Assembly: GCF_000524195.1 (NCBI RefSeq)
Contig: NW_020170463.1
Coordinates: 243,830 to 307,829, forward strand
Source: Echinococcus granulosus
Lineage: Eukaryota > Platyhelminthes > Cestoda > Cyclophyllidea > Taeniidae
Length of the DNA stretch: 64,000 nt
Direction of reading: 5' to 3'
Within the stretch, counting starts at the first letter, position 1, and each line of letters begins with the position of its first letter. Of the stretch, positions 1 to 13,800 are shown piece after piece. The notes below the pieces were generated by a model. It saw only the letters and a list, made by a program, of their open reading frames with translations. It was not told the origin of the DNA and searched no databases. The position numbers and the translations under genes were made by a program.

Positions 1-1579
1 CACCGTGGTCTTTACGATGGGCGTGTTGGGGGCAAAGAAACTGGAGTGTTACACCTCCTTCTGTCTTGATGTACTTTCTCCATAAATGCACCTTTTCACT
101 AATTTAGTGTTTCTTATCCAGGTAAAAGTACCTAATTGCAGAAACAAAAGTAAAACAGGTTCTTTTTCCATTCACGGCTGACGACTTAGCGGTAGCTTTG
201 ACACCTATGTGATCTTAGCTAAGCTGTGTTTACGATTTTAAACACCATTAAGTCGCTGTGAGTTAAGCGGGTTGATTTTTTGAGTCAAAATCTTCACTGG
301 CAGCTTTTAGAGAGTAATTTAATCCAGGGGAATGTAGAGTAGGTGTAGATGAAGTTAATCTTAAGAATATTTTCGAAGTCGCTCTTGCCTAGGTCCGACT
401 TTCTGTAAAAAGCGTCATCATAGAAAAGTTAGATGATTCCTCTTCCATCGAAGTTGCCTTCACCCCTGATGGAAGGGAGGAAGGAAGGCTTTTATCCACA
501 GCAGACAAAAAGTGAACAAAATGAATTTGGTAATTTAAGAAACCTAATTTTCGGACTTGAAGTGTGGGAAATTATAGAGGAAACTTTAAAGACGTGCATC
601 CTTTCAGTGGTTGGATCTTTCTTTTTTAGCCCCACTTTATCCGAAATGCACTATTTTAAACAATTTGAGGGGTAAAAGTAAACCAAAATGCATTTTAATG
701 ATGGATATTTTTAAAGCCTTTCCTTTTAGTTTAGCCAAACCACCCACTGGGTCAGACAGTAGCCCAGAGGGCTTTTTACCCTACTAAAGACTTATGGACT
801 CTTAATTACTTAGGCTTTATATTAAAATCTCTCAAAGTTTGAAAGTTTTCAATTGCAAAGACCGTTCGGCTTCCAAGGAGGTGACAAAAAGCACCATACA
901 CTGATTCTGTGGGCTTTCAAGAAAACTGCTTCCATATTCATGAAGTCCTCGAGGTTTATTCGTGCTCAACAAACAATAGGTCGGATTGTGATTACGCCTT
1001 TATTTGACTGGTGCCCGAATGGATTTGCAACTTTTTACGTGATTAGCGACATTAAAGAGGAGTGGAGGCTTACAATCGGTGAGGCAGGTAAAATGCGTCA
1101 AATTTAATGGGGATCCTAATTTCAGGTTCAGGATACGTGGGTGAAGTCTTCCGACCTGTCTATAGGCAAACCGCGCATAATGCTGTGAGTGGCAAAGTTC
1201 AGAGACTTGAAACTTCTGCATGACGTAGGCATCTAAGAACAAACGAGATTGGCGACTAGAATAGAGGCACTAAATTGGAAAGAAACGGGTAGACGCCATC
1301 TCGCATCGTGTTTTGCAATTAATGCCTGTAATTAGCACAAGGGATGAGTTGACTGTAGATAGGAGAACATTCAAAAAATAGCCTTTTTAAATAAAACATG
1401 CTAGAAAAAAGGCTATCTATGAGACGATCTACAATAATTCAATTCCAGTTCCTCTCCCGTAATGACATGCGGCCTTGCACATCTCCCACGCCTTCTTCAG
1501 GCTATCTATAGACTCGTACGCCTTTATAATTCATAAAAATGTACCTTTACATGAAAAAAAGTAGGGAAAACAAGCTCAC
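1..1579. other. TRPC-like intron sequence up to the window edge
   Basis: No S4-S6 or TRP-box coding sequence is visible on the minus strand, so this is read as intron. The only locally less AT-rich patch (about 1440-1520) has a short open stretch on the minus strand without a compatible splice phase. Confidence 0.5.
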
Positions 1580-1861
1580 AGGCCTCGATGAAGTAACTGG
1601 CTGACGTTTGTGTTGAGCTTTTCCATCCCTCCACCATGGGTTTGACCAGACGACTCTCGTTGCGCTGGATCAACTCCTCAATGCGATTCGTTGCATTAAA
1701 GAAGACATCGGAGTCACGCACCCATCCATATACAATGATTCGCAGGGTGTAGCTGCACATGTAAAGCGCAAGGATGCAGTAGATGAAGATGTTGTAGGCA
1801 CTCATCATATAACTCCGCAATCCGGCGTAGTAGATATGCTTCATCTCCGCAACAAAATGAC
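1580..1861 (-). CDS. TRPC-like gene, exon with S2-S3 linker and S3
   Basis: This exon reads GHFVAEMKHIYYAGLRSYMM, like the TRPC S2-S3 linker (E....Y..GL..Y). It continues with hydrophobic S3 (NIFIYCILALYMCSYTLRII) and an extracellular loop with VRDSDVFFNATNRIEELIQR. The predicted N-glycosylation sites NAT and NES fit an extracellular position. It ends at a GTGAGC donor in phase 1. The next exon, which should carry S4, is not recognisable in the 1.58 kb remaining to the left edge. Confidence 0.9.
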
Positions 1862-4800
1862 CTTTCAAGGAGATAATAGAGTAGAAGAAAGAAATGAAGG
1901 GAGAATTCAGCTACACTTTTGACTAGGGCACTAACTCTCGGCTCTTGCAACTTAGAAGCCAGATAATTTCAGGAGTGTGAGTGTATTTTAAGGTCCCCAT
2001 TTATGGCCTCCTCGAGTGATCCTCCATGCAACTTCCCACTGCCAAAGCTGGTATTTAAAAAAAGAAACAGCCAACTCTGCTTTTGGGAGAGTTTATTTAC
2101 AATTCTAAGAAATCCAAAAAGTGAAATTTATTCATTTAACGTCTTCCACCCACAATTTAGACTATTTCAGTTAATTCGGTGCAATTTCGTCAATCTTGAT
2201 TTTTCAGGCGATGGCATTGAAGAGAAGTTTTTTCTCCACCCACCAATGTCATGAAAAGTCAAATTAAAACTTATGTTATAGGCTTTAAAGAAAAGAAGGA
2301 TGAGATGTTTGAGCAAATTTTACAAAGGAGTAAATCGTGGGGAATAAGCTAGTTGAAGGCTGGATCTCTCAAAGAACCACTTAAGAAGTATAAGCTATCG
2401 AGGACTCTAGTAGAGAGAAAAAAATTCCTATTGAAATTGACCTATTATTCATGTTCAGTTGTCGTTGACCTGTCTAGCTGCTGCAACATTCCACCAGTGG
2501 ATTCTTTCCTTTCCGCTATTTAAATGCCGCCTTCCAAAAGTGGTGGTCTCAAGGGAGCTCCCTCATCAGCAGATCGGGGAGTGCTGGACTTATTTAGAAA
2601 CGCGAAAAAACCAACCATCATTGTCTACGGAGAAGCAAGAAATCGTTCGACAAGCATCAAGTTGGATGCAAACAGCACATGACACAATCCTCACGGACAA
2701 GTTGTTAAACCACAAGAATGCATTCTTCCCTTTCTTTTTCTGGCATATTTTACTAGTCAGGGTACAATTCTAACAGCTTTTACCCTTTCTTTAAAAAAAT
2801 AAGCAAGCTGTAAAATAAACGCCCGAGTCACTAATAACAATTTTGTAAGGAATAATTGTTCAGTTGCAAGGAAAAAAGGTCTTGTCCGCGAACAGGTAGA
2901 GGTTGAATAAACTATTTGTGGAGACTTCCTCCATTCACCTTGAAACACACATCCACTGCTAGGTGTTCGGTCAGCAGAAAACAGGCTTTTATTTATGAAA
3001 AGACAGTTTGGAAAGCAAAGAATACCTCCATCAATTCGACTTTAGTGTCTCAAATAATTCATAAATATCAACTTTACGTATGTGTGATTTAGGTGTGAAT
3101 AAGTGAACGAGTTCATCTTAATCAGACCGGAAACTTAACTTGATTTATAGTGGCAATTAAGATTTGTTAATTCCCTTCTCTCTTGTGTAAATCCGCCTTA
3201 CTTAGACGGTTTTTTGTAGAGAGCCATTAAAATAGGCATTTTTTCCATTCACAAACAATTGCCTTCATAAATATTTATGATACTTCCGCTTTTGCCTCCA
3301 TTAGATGACTTTTAAGTAGTCACTAACTCAGATCTATTGCAACTTGGAATTGGCACCTCACGGGTATACTGGTAGTACATCGGGGTTTAAGTCCACGCTA
3401 TTAATTTTTGGATAAGAATCCTTAAGCCTAGTTAGCAATTTTTGTTGTGGAATCGTACCTGCAATCCATAGGACTATGCAGACTTGCACATGAGTGATAA
3501 TGGCCTTGTTGGGACGAAAATTCTGCTCTAACCACGATCGTACAGTCCGTTCATCTGCATTGTAGTCTTCATGGATGTCATAGTTCTCCTCTAACCGAAA
3601 GGTGGCTGCTGAGAGCAGAATGAGAAAGAGGAAGTGAGATATACAGTGAGTGGCGAATTTGGTTGCGGGACATCGCATCGCTCGAGTTAGCTGCAAGAGG
3701 AGGAAAGACACCGAGATCCGAATAAGTCAAAGGCATAAAAGTGTAGGCACACGATACTCGTTTTATGCTTGTGTTTCCCATCCCAGCAGAAATCATGATG
3801 ATAAAGAAGTTTTATTCCAGTAACGCACGTTTAACATAAGAAGTCTCATATTTCCTCAAGAAAATACCAAATAAATCCTTGCGTTTACAGCAAAGGAATC
3901 TAATTTGTCAAAAGTACGATTAGCGAATTACACATAGAAGCAAACTGCTTCCTTTTGGCATAAAATTAGAACATTTTATCACTTTGATGAACCTCATTTT
4001 ACCCACAATGAACATTAGCAGCTTGACATTCCGTTTGATGAGCGCAGTAGAATTTTCGCTTTTTAGAGCTTCAAATCTTGACTTGGATTAAAAGAAAGCA
4101 AAAATTAATAGGGCGACCCTCATACAGAGGGCATTGTTAAGGCGAGGCCACACAAGCTAGAGGGTCTGCAGGAAAAGGGAATGATCAAGCCTCTCGCAAA
4201 GGTTACCGAGTAGACGCACACTCCCCCCTTCTTCAAAACGTATAAAATGGTTTTTGCTCTCAAGTTTTCGTTTTTATTCACTCATTTCCCGACTGCATCG
4301 TTTCACACGCACAACAATTGCATGCTCTCTCCCAATTCCGTTTTATTAACACTTTCTTTGTCAATTTTAAAACTGACCTTTTCTCCCTTTTTTTGAAATA
4401 AATAGAATTCCACATCAGCAAGCTTTTGTCAAGCCTTTCTCATTGGTAGAACTGTGCAGTCGAGTCAATGATTATGACCATACTCGGTGGCGCGGCCACA
4501 CATTGGTATGGTAACTCATTTAATGTAAGTAGTATATAAGATGTGGTTTTGCATTTAAGGTACAGTTTTAAATGCGATCCGAGCATTAAACTTGGGATTT
4601 ACTGGAAAAAAAAACATAAAGTATTTGTTTACAGAAGCCCTATTTTTAAAGCGGTCTATCCGAGATCACTTAGGCATTACTCTTAGGGGACAATCTTTTC
4701 CTTCCCCACTTGCAGTATAGTCTTTGTTGACAATGCGTGAAAAACTGCTTTTAATTTGCGCTTCGGAAATTGATCATTCTTAAGGTTAGAAGAAAAAAAT

Positions 4801-7800
4801 GAATTCCCAATGGGTGAAGAGGAATTAATAGTTTAACTCGGGAGGAAAAGCGAATACTCTTCACTTCTTTGGCGTTGTCTTGTTTAGCGCTGACTGAAAA
4901 TTGTGTATTTTATATGCCGTAATTATAGGGTTATCGGGCTAAAACTAATCGTTACGCAGTATACTTAGGTGGATTAAAGCGTGCACAATAAACGCGCCTG
5001 AATTATGAGAACTGTCAAGCCTATTTGACACTGCCTAACAGTCTAATTAGTCAAGCAGTCTTCACACGCCCATCCGCGGAATATCCGCTATATTTTAGCC
5101 AGCTTCGGCCACGGTGACACATCAAGTGGTGAGTTTGGCCAAACAGTCCATCATCCAAAACAGGCACTAAATGTGTCCATGTGATGGGAAACAGCTGTAT
5201 GATATGGACATGAGACCTCCAATAGCAATATGCCAGTACGGCACTTATAGAGAGTGGGGAGTGGTGCGTAAATGCCAAATCAAGATGTACTTCTTCGTAG
5301 TAATTTAAAAGAATAACAAAATAAGTCGAATTTTGATAAAATATAAATTTTTTAGAGAAAAGAACCCGTTGCGGGATAATTGAACTCACTGATCCAATTC
5401 TGGTTGGTCGTGGGGTACACGAGTCCTACCGAAAAAAATGCCACATCTGAAGGTGAAGTTAAGTGAGCAAGGATAGAGCAAATCAAATCTCGCCATTCTA
5501 TATTAGATAGTACTGTAGTGAAATTATAATCCAAAGTTTTATTTTGTTTTTATCTTAGCAGTGCACAAAGTTGAATGTCTACTCATGCGAAACAAGGATT
5601 TTGACGTACTTCAGCTGAAGGTAAAACAATGTAGAGGACACAGATCAGTGGAAGTAGAGGCATCGCAAGAATTGACAGTCCAATTTTACGCATCAGTGTC
5701 CAGGACTGAAGAAACGCCGTCTCTGAACCGTACCAGATACTTGTGAGGTACTGTTGACAGTTTGGATGAGCAACAAACTACAAGGCATGTCAAGAGATTT
5801 TTAGGTCCACATAGACATTAAGAAACAAAGAAGAACAAAAATGTAGTCTTATGAAGAATTGGAAGGAGATTTAAAATCGTGAGGACTGTCATAGATGAGG
5901 AAACGTCGAATACAGTTGGCAGTAACTGCTTGTGCTTCTTTTCAGGTGCAGGAAGCTCTCTCACAAGACAAGGAGAAATTACCACTAGGAAATTAAGCTT
6001 CTATGCTAGTTTTTCCGTCTCCAGAAAGGGGGATGCGGGAGGCCGTTTTAAGTGGGATTAACTTAATGCATAGCATGTAAAGCTCCCATGAGTGTAGGTG
6101 GACATATGGACATCACCGATCTGGTTTATTTATGTCTTCAGGCAAAGACACAATTTATGTGGGTAGATGGAGACCTACTGCTTAGTGGATTATATGAAGA
6201 AGCAAGAAAATGCATTACCTTGCTTTTCCGCGATACCTTTGGGGAAGATTATTTACTTTGGAAGACGGACTACCATTCGGAAAGTGGAGAGGGCTTAAAT
6301 TTGCTGCCCATCGAAGAAGCCTCTTGCGTAGCACCCAAAGATGGATGCATTGCAAAAAAAAATTTATGCGTCCGAAAATTGAGTTCCTAGACATTCTTAA
6401 ATATTCCCCGATCGGTGCTTCCCATTAGCCAGTATTAGGCAGACACAACCACTTTGTACTACTGACCACCTTAAGGTCAAGGTCATTCAAGGAAGATACA
6501 AATAAGTGAGAATGGCGTCTAGTTAAGAAATCTAGCAGTCCAGCCAGCAATGATGCATGCACAAGCCGTACCCTTAGTGTACCCTCACTGTCAGCAATGA
6601 CTATTCTAGCTGGGATCTTAATAGTATCAGCGTTCACATACATATCCATTGATGATAAGTAAGCAATTTGAGTGATGTCTAGGCCTACATTCACAGAGGA
6701 AGCCATGGAAGGTGCTTCCAGGAGCTATCCATTGAAAGTGTGCTGATCGAATGGAATTGCTGGTTCACGGATCGACTGATTTGTAATGAAAAGTGGCTTT
6801 TGTGTTCTAGTAGTCCGACGTTTGTTGACCGAAATGAACACACGACTGGATGATTTTCAAACCATCTGGTCACTATCTCACAACACCGAGGTACCCACCC
6901 CTTCATGTCCACTTCTGGTCAAATGTGAAAAACAGTGGTGAGTAGGCGTATGGGTGGATTAGGAGCACGGGGTAAGCTGACAGCTATTCCAATACACAAA
7001 GTTTGCTTTCATCGTTAAAAACCGCACGGCCCTATTTGGTCGGAAAAATTGCCAATGTTTAGCGTGTGGTCTAAAATCCGGAGACCCAAATCAGGACGCG
7101 ACGTTCTGTCTGCGTCACTTTCGTCTATCCAAAAATTCATTTTTCGCCTTTTAGGAAGGCAAGCCTTTAGGTGTAATCAATTTTACCCCAAATTAAGGCA
7201 AATTTTCAAAGGTCTTACATCTTTTGGTCTCCTCAACCCAGGCTGCATACTAATCACAGAAATCATGTTAAATTGCCAGCGTTACTTAACTCACCTAAGG
7301 TACTTTGTAAAAAAAAGGATTTTTCAGCGTTACTCACTTCCATATAGAGCTAATAATTCATCATCATCTCGTTCCTGCCGTAAAAAAAAAGACTCCGACT
7401 GTCACTAAGTCCCTCCAGACAGTTGATAACCTCTCGGTGTGATTTAGGGGAGAGAACTTTGCCACTTTTCCCTGTAACTGCCCTTGTTTCATTTGTACCT
7501 TTAGTTGAGTTTGCAAATCACCTTCTTCAAAGACGCGGGTAGATGCACATCATCCACTCTTTTTCACCGCACTTTCACTCATTCTTTGGTTGTCAGATGC
7601 GCTCACATCTGTGCATTTTTTGTGCCCTTTGGTACATCAGCCTCTCATTTAAAATTATTCATTTACCTTTCTTTTAAGATTCAATAATATGAGGTGGATA
7701 AAGCATACAGGAAATGTGGAAATGTACCGATTTTACGCTCCAACTTCCGTATAGGCTATTATGCTGGTGGCGTACGTCCAATTGCTAGATAATGCTTTGA

Positions 7801-10800
7801 TTGCATCTACGTAGATGCGGTGAATAGCTACCCCCTAGCGACTTCACTTTTGCCGGGGTGAAGGGGGCAACTGCTTTGACAAGGCTCAACGTAGAGACCC
7901 CTTCAATTCGGTGAGCGTGAGCATTACCGATTGCAGTAGAAAAAAGGACCTTACTTGCATTTATTACAGCTTCCTGAAGTTTTAAACAACAATAAGAAGT
8001 TTGTTACTTTTAAAGCTCCAAAAGTACTGATGAAATCTTCCTGAGAATATGGGCAAAAATACATGATTTTTTCTTATAGCTCATAAATCAAATGTGTTTA
8101 TTCACCCCCCCTTCTCCGATTGAATGCATGCAGAGTGTGGTTGTTTGTGTAGGAGATAAAACCTCAGAAATCCACCAAAAAATAAGTCATATGAGAAGAT
8201 ATCAGTGAGAGGCAATATTTCACCTTTTTCTCCTCAAATCGAATGGCCAATCGCAGTCTGCCAAGGGGATCGCGAACATTAGCGCCATCCTCGAGAAAGT
8301 CCGAAATGACAGCTTCGACCTCCTGGGTTCCACGACACAAATCCATCATTTCACAGGCGAAATTCATGCATTGTTCAACCAGGGTCAGGTACTCCCTCTA
8401 AAAGCAAGACGTGGCAAGTGATGGGTCAGCGGTTCAGGCAGAGGGGAGAGGGACATCGAATTGAGGCATCTTTCAAACCAGCAACGTCACGAATAGCATT
8501 GCTGCAGCATGAGCACTAAATTGCAAAATTAGAAGAATAAATAATTGTAGTAATTATTGTCTTCAGGCAGTCTTACCCGTTCCTAAACATTAATACCCTG
8601 CTTTTCTCTTGCTAGCAGAAAATGAATTGGAGATATGGGAGCGGTTTTTCTCCTAAACGATACCATCTATGAACTTAAGGGGAGACGTATGAAACGACCT
8701 TTTTTAAATTCAGCCTTACCACCGCTGTTTCAATCAAAGACGTTGATTTAGCACCGCTTGATTAGATATGAGATGCAAAAGATTTTGCAAAGAAAATCAT
8801 CCAAGAGTAAGCAGTCATTTTAAGGAGTAAAGATTAATTTTGGGACGATTGTTAAAAATGTAAAATGGGCTCATTCTTGTAAAGGGGAAAAAGCCACTGA
8901 TTTCGTTTGATAAAAACGGGGGAATCAGAGGACTGATTTTGGGTACAGAAGTTTCCCCCAAACAGCTTTACCTGTTGCCCTATTTGCTAAGCATGCTGTG
9001 CGTTGAATAAAACACTTTTTATACAAACTTCTTAAATTTTAAAGAATATTATGGTCTGTTTTACTTTGCTTGGATAGATGATTACCGACTCTCAGGCTTT
9101 GCACCCATTTCTCACCCCCTGTTCCCGAAAGATAGCAAAAAGGTAGGCTGCTTTATAAGGTATGGATCTATTTTACCAGAGGGTATACCATACAACCTGA
9201 TCGTGAATGACAAAAAGGAGGTAGGCTTCTCTAGACCTATTATAGGCTAAAGGGGGTTCCACACAAATGAGTGCTTGAACCCTGTGATCAATTTGAATGA
9301 GCGGACCTTCCCTCCCACCATCACTGCTGCGAGAATAATTGAATCTTGCTCTATTATTGCGTCAATTTTTATGATTACCTCCGATGTGAGCCTTCCGTCA
9401 GCTCTACTCTCAACATGCTTGAGTTGCCATGGGGCTGTCGATTGCGACAGGTCATTGCTTTAGTTGACAGCCTAAGACGTGAAAAGTTGACAACAACCGG
9501 GGTTAAGGCCTTATTTACTCTAAAATCGTTCTTTTAAGAAGAAGAGCTTTTAGAATGAGGTCATTTTTAGCATTGCCGTAAGTCAGGACGTGTATCAACA
9601 GAACCTGAAAAGTAGGAGGGTTCCAGCTACAGAGAAGGCTGGTGACTAAGATAACAGATTATAGTGTGTGGCTCTATCGCAACCATCTCACATTTACTTC
9701 TGAAGTTATTATAATTTATTCGTCTTTTTAAAAAATACATATCTGAAGTTTTTCCAGCTTGCAGTCAAAATCCTCGATTCGCCCACTCCGGCCCACAACA
9801 GAGGTATCGCTATGGGGGATGCTAGCAGGCACTCGTCATGTCTAAGGTTTCCCAAGTTACTCCTCGCGGCAATACTGCCTCTGCAATCACTCGAGGAATG
9901 TTTAAACAAAGGCCTGTCATTTGCAGAGACAAGAAACATTCCCACTTTCTGATTGCAAAATCATTTCACAGTTTTATGGGGCGATTTTTCCCCCTAACAA
10001 CTTTAACAATGGTCGAACCTTGAATTCCTTCTCTATCTCCGCCAATTTCATCATTTCTTGACGCAGTTCAAATGTTGCCATGATGGGATCAGGGGAACTG
10101 AGTGCCATGTAGGCGGGACTGGCTAGGGCTCGATAGGCGTTAAGTCGAGACCGCGACCGTTTCAGGGAGTCGTAGTCCTGCTTCAATTGGCAATCTGTGC
10201 ATTGGCATGAGATGGGATGCGGTTTCTCAATAGTGTGTGAACGAGACAGAAACATTTGTACCATCTCATGATTGTTGTAGTGTGCGGAGAGGATTAGCGG
10301 CGTAATATCAGGTGAAAATTGGCTCTTTTCGGTGGTACGAAAGAAGGAGTTTTTGGAATCAACTCGCTTTAATCTCTCCTCACAGGCCATATAGTTGGGA
10401 TGCTCGATGATCACACGAACAATTTTCACCAGACCCTTTGAGATTCCATGTAGCAGAGCCTCTTCAATGCACTCGAAGGAGAGCTTATCGAGGAGCATTT
10501 CAATGGCCTCAATGTTCTCCGAATCAACGGCGAGGTGAAGAGCGTTTCGTCCCATGTAGTCGACACAGTTGACATTGAAATTGGGGGACGAGTCGGCGTC
10601 CTCGAGTGACATGCGAATAACTCCCACATCACCTATTGAAGCCGCATTTAGGTAGACCCGTTCTTCATCCGTTAACTACAAACAAAAGTGGGGCTTTTTG
10701 AATAGCTTATATCCAAACGCTAAAAGTTGATTAGGAATAATTTAAAGTCACATTCCATATGAGCCTGTCACAGTCAAATAAATGAATTTATTTGGGTTTT

Positions 10801-13800
10801 AAAGGAGGCATCTATTATCCTCTGAGTCCATATTAAAACAATTGAAGTGAGGTGTCTTGACTACAATGGATACACCTCCTTCAACGCTGGGCGAATTGTT
10901 GCGAAAGAAACTACAGGAATTATGTATTTCTTAAAAAAAGCGGTTAGCTCAGTTCAATTTTTCATTTATTGGGCGTATTAAAATGTACATCCAAAAGTAA
11001 AACCATTTATCTTTCAAATGTATCCAAACCTTTCCTTTCGTGAGCCTCATTGATTGACGAGTGTGAAGACTTTTAATTTACTGCCAGCTTTCGTGAGCTC
11101 ATTTTAAATTTGCCCAGGCAGCAGGGTACTTCACCACGGGTGAATTGAAAGAATTAGGGAAGAACCGGATTTGCCGCATATTGTGTGCTTCGCGTGGCAT
11201 TTACACGCCATGAAATCACCGCCATCATGGCACTGCTCCTCCCTCTCTTTCTGTAACCCGATTATTTCAGCAGATAAATTGAAATTATACTTTTGCTAAA
11301 CACACGCCTCTACGACTAGGACTGCCTTCGCCTCCTGAATGATTAATTCGCCGAGTGTCCACCGAATGCGGTTCTCGGTGAGTGACCCGCTGAGATGCGG
11401 AGAGGAAAAAAGGCGCACATTTAAAGCATGCTTTTGCAGTATTATGATCACTTGACGCTAATAAATCTAGTCACGACAAGAAAAATTCAGTTGTAAAAAA
11501 CTGCGAAAGGACAGATTTCATTTTACAACTCGGAAGCATACAGTCATTTACAAGTGTGAATCCTCTTTCAGTAATGTATTTTTGTCTGCTCAAAGAGCAT
11601 GTATATCACGGAAACTGTTGGCCATTCTGACACTTGTTGCTGGCCTTCTCGAAGGTGAACTTGCCTGACACCTTTGCTTTACCAAAATAGGCATTATTAA
11701 CTGACCCCAGGTCTCCGATCTTCTTGTTCTTTATAGAGGTTCTAACCATTAATTGTATTAGTTTATAAAAGTCAAATTAACATTTTAATTTTATTAAACG
11801 CCTAGATAGATTGAGAAAAAAATCTCAATGTTGTAAACCTTAATATCCAACATTGCGAGACAACAAATGAATGGTGTTTGGATATAAGGTACAAGTATTC
11901 AAATACTTAATCAAAATCTCCACTCTGCTCATTTTTAGGCAAGTAAAAAGTATTTTTGGTGTCTTAGGCACCAAGGTCAGTCCCTTTCAGTGATGTCTGT
12001 CAGTAATTTCACTAGCCAATCATCGATAGGATCTCTAGTCCTGCGATCTAAGGAGCCCTCTTAAGACTCACGATGACCAAATTGCTTATCCTTATAATAC
12101 ATCGCTGGCATTCCTGACTTCGGAAACAATAGTGCACACCAAAATAGAGGACTTTTTGGGAAAAAAATCAGCAAAAATGATGAATAACACTAAGTAATTG
12201 TCTCAAAATGTGTACTCACCCTAACATCTTCAAAATTTGTAAATAAACACCCAGCCGCTTTCTTCGAGGCCGACGTTGCATCCTTCAAGTCAGACATACT
12301 CAGTTGAAATCCATGAAGTGGTCTAAAATATTGCAAAAGGGTTCAATTATCCATTTCATAGCTGAATTCAAGGTCAAATTAATGATGAGTAGTTCCTTCA
12401 CCGACGATCATCAAATCACATAAAAGAGGGGTGTACCTCTTGAAGAGGTCAAAATCCATGGAGTCCGAGTGCAGCTGATTTCTTGAGGAGTTGGCAACAG
12501 TTGAGCTGATTTGGGAGAAGCTTTCAAATCTGGGGAAATTTCTTAACAGAGGATAGGATGATTCACTTTGCACCTTGGCCATATCAAAGGGAGCGGCCGC
12601 CAAATTGACAATATAGTGCATAAAGCTATTGCTACGGTCGTCCAGATTTCGTGAGTCACGCAACCCAACTCTCCGATTTACACATTTGACCCTCTTGATG
12701 GCTCGAATTTCAAAGATAAGAGTTCATGCTCTCTGATTGGTCGCCCTCCTGAATTTCTGATTGGCTATCAAGTAATGGTCATGAAAGTTGTTGCCCCTAC
12801 TTTTGGTATAATAAGGCGTATTTTTCGGGGTGCACAAAAGGATATTAATTTACTGTATTTTCTCTTGATAGGTCATTGCTTATTATGGCTAATAATATCT
12901 TAAGATTTGCTTTTATTGGTAGAATTTCACATCTAAAAACGAATTGACCTAAAAAGTCGATTTCTATATAACCTCACTGTTTTTGAACTTAAATTTTTTA
13001 GTTTAGCATAAAAGACCCCTTTTGACAATTCGCCAGGCACTAAGGGTTGTCAATCTGGCAATATGTACTCTCGAGTTCACCTCGGCTCTCTCCATGACAG
13101 CAAATGTCAAATACAGATTGAGGCAAAAGACTGTTTTTTTGACTATGAAAGATAAATTCGTGGTCAAAATTAATGTAAAATGGCAAAAGTGAAGATTTAG
13201 AGTTAAAAGCCGAAGAGGGAAATGAGTCATTTGTGTCATTTCTTTCCAGGTGGTAATTTATAGTGGATCCTGTTGACTGGGTAGTGAAATGAGTGAATCA
13301 TCGACACCTCGGTAATGTAGTAAAACGCTTAAATAACGTTATCAGACAAACTTCACGCCTAAGCAAGATATAGACATGTGGTTGCAAAAAATGCAAAGCT
13401 CACTACTTACTCTACTTTTGCGCTTCAAAAAAGTGGGACTTTTGCATGACAAAATTATCTTTGCAGGTTATTTTTTTGTAAAGAACATAGCTTCCATATC
13501 CGCCTAGAAAGGACGTCTTGCATGCAAAACTTCGCCACTCTGTGGGTGCTCTTGTAGAGGGTCTTAGAAGGGAATTTTTGAAGCCTGTGCAAAGTAGGTA
13601 GGAAACATTCCATGAGTACCTTCAGTGTTACCCCTACTGACACGGACGCAACTGGGTCGTGTGTCAGAGCCCTGATGCTAGTAAAGAAGGCGACGTTAAA
13701 ATTACTTTTCTATGGGGTAAATGCTCGATGCCTTTGTGTTTGTTATGATGTGGGGTCTAGAAATCGGCCTTACTGAAGCTCCAGCTATCTAGTGACTGAA

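Larger units (their letters stand above)
3691..8223. other. large TRPC-like intron region, mostly unexplained
   Basis: Apart from the two candidate small exons there is no recognisable coding sequence for the channel. A plus-strand open stretch at 6088-6390 (100 codons) and a minus-strand one at 6425-6706 lie close together and have no recognised family. Confidence 0.4.

Noticed and set aside
1440..1520. Minus-strand stretch reading AYESIDSLKKAWEMCKAACH as a possible further TRPC exon
   Set aside because: It does not resemble S4 or any TRPC segment, and the phase carried from the exon ending at 1580 gives an early stop.
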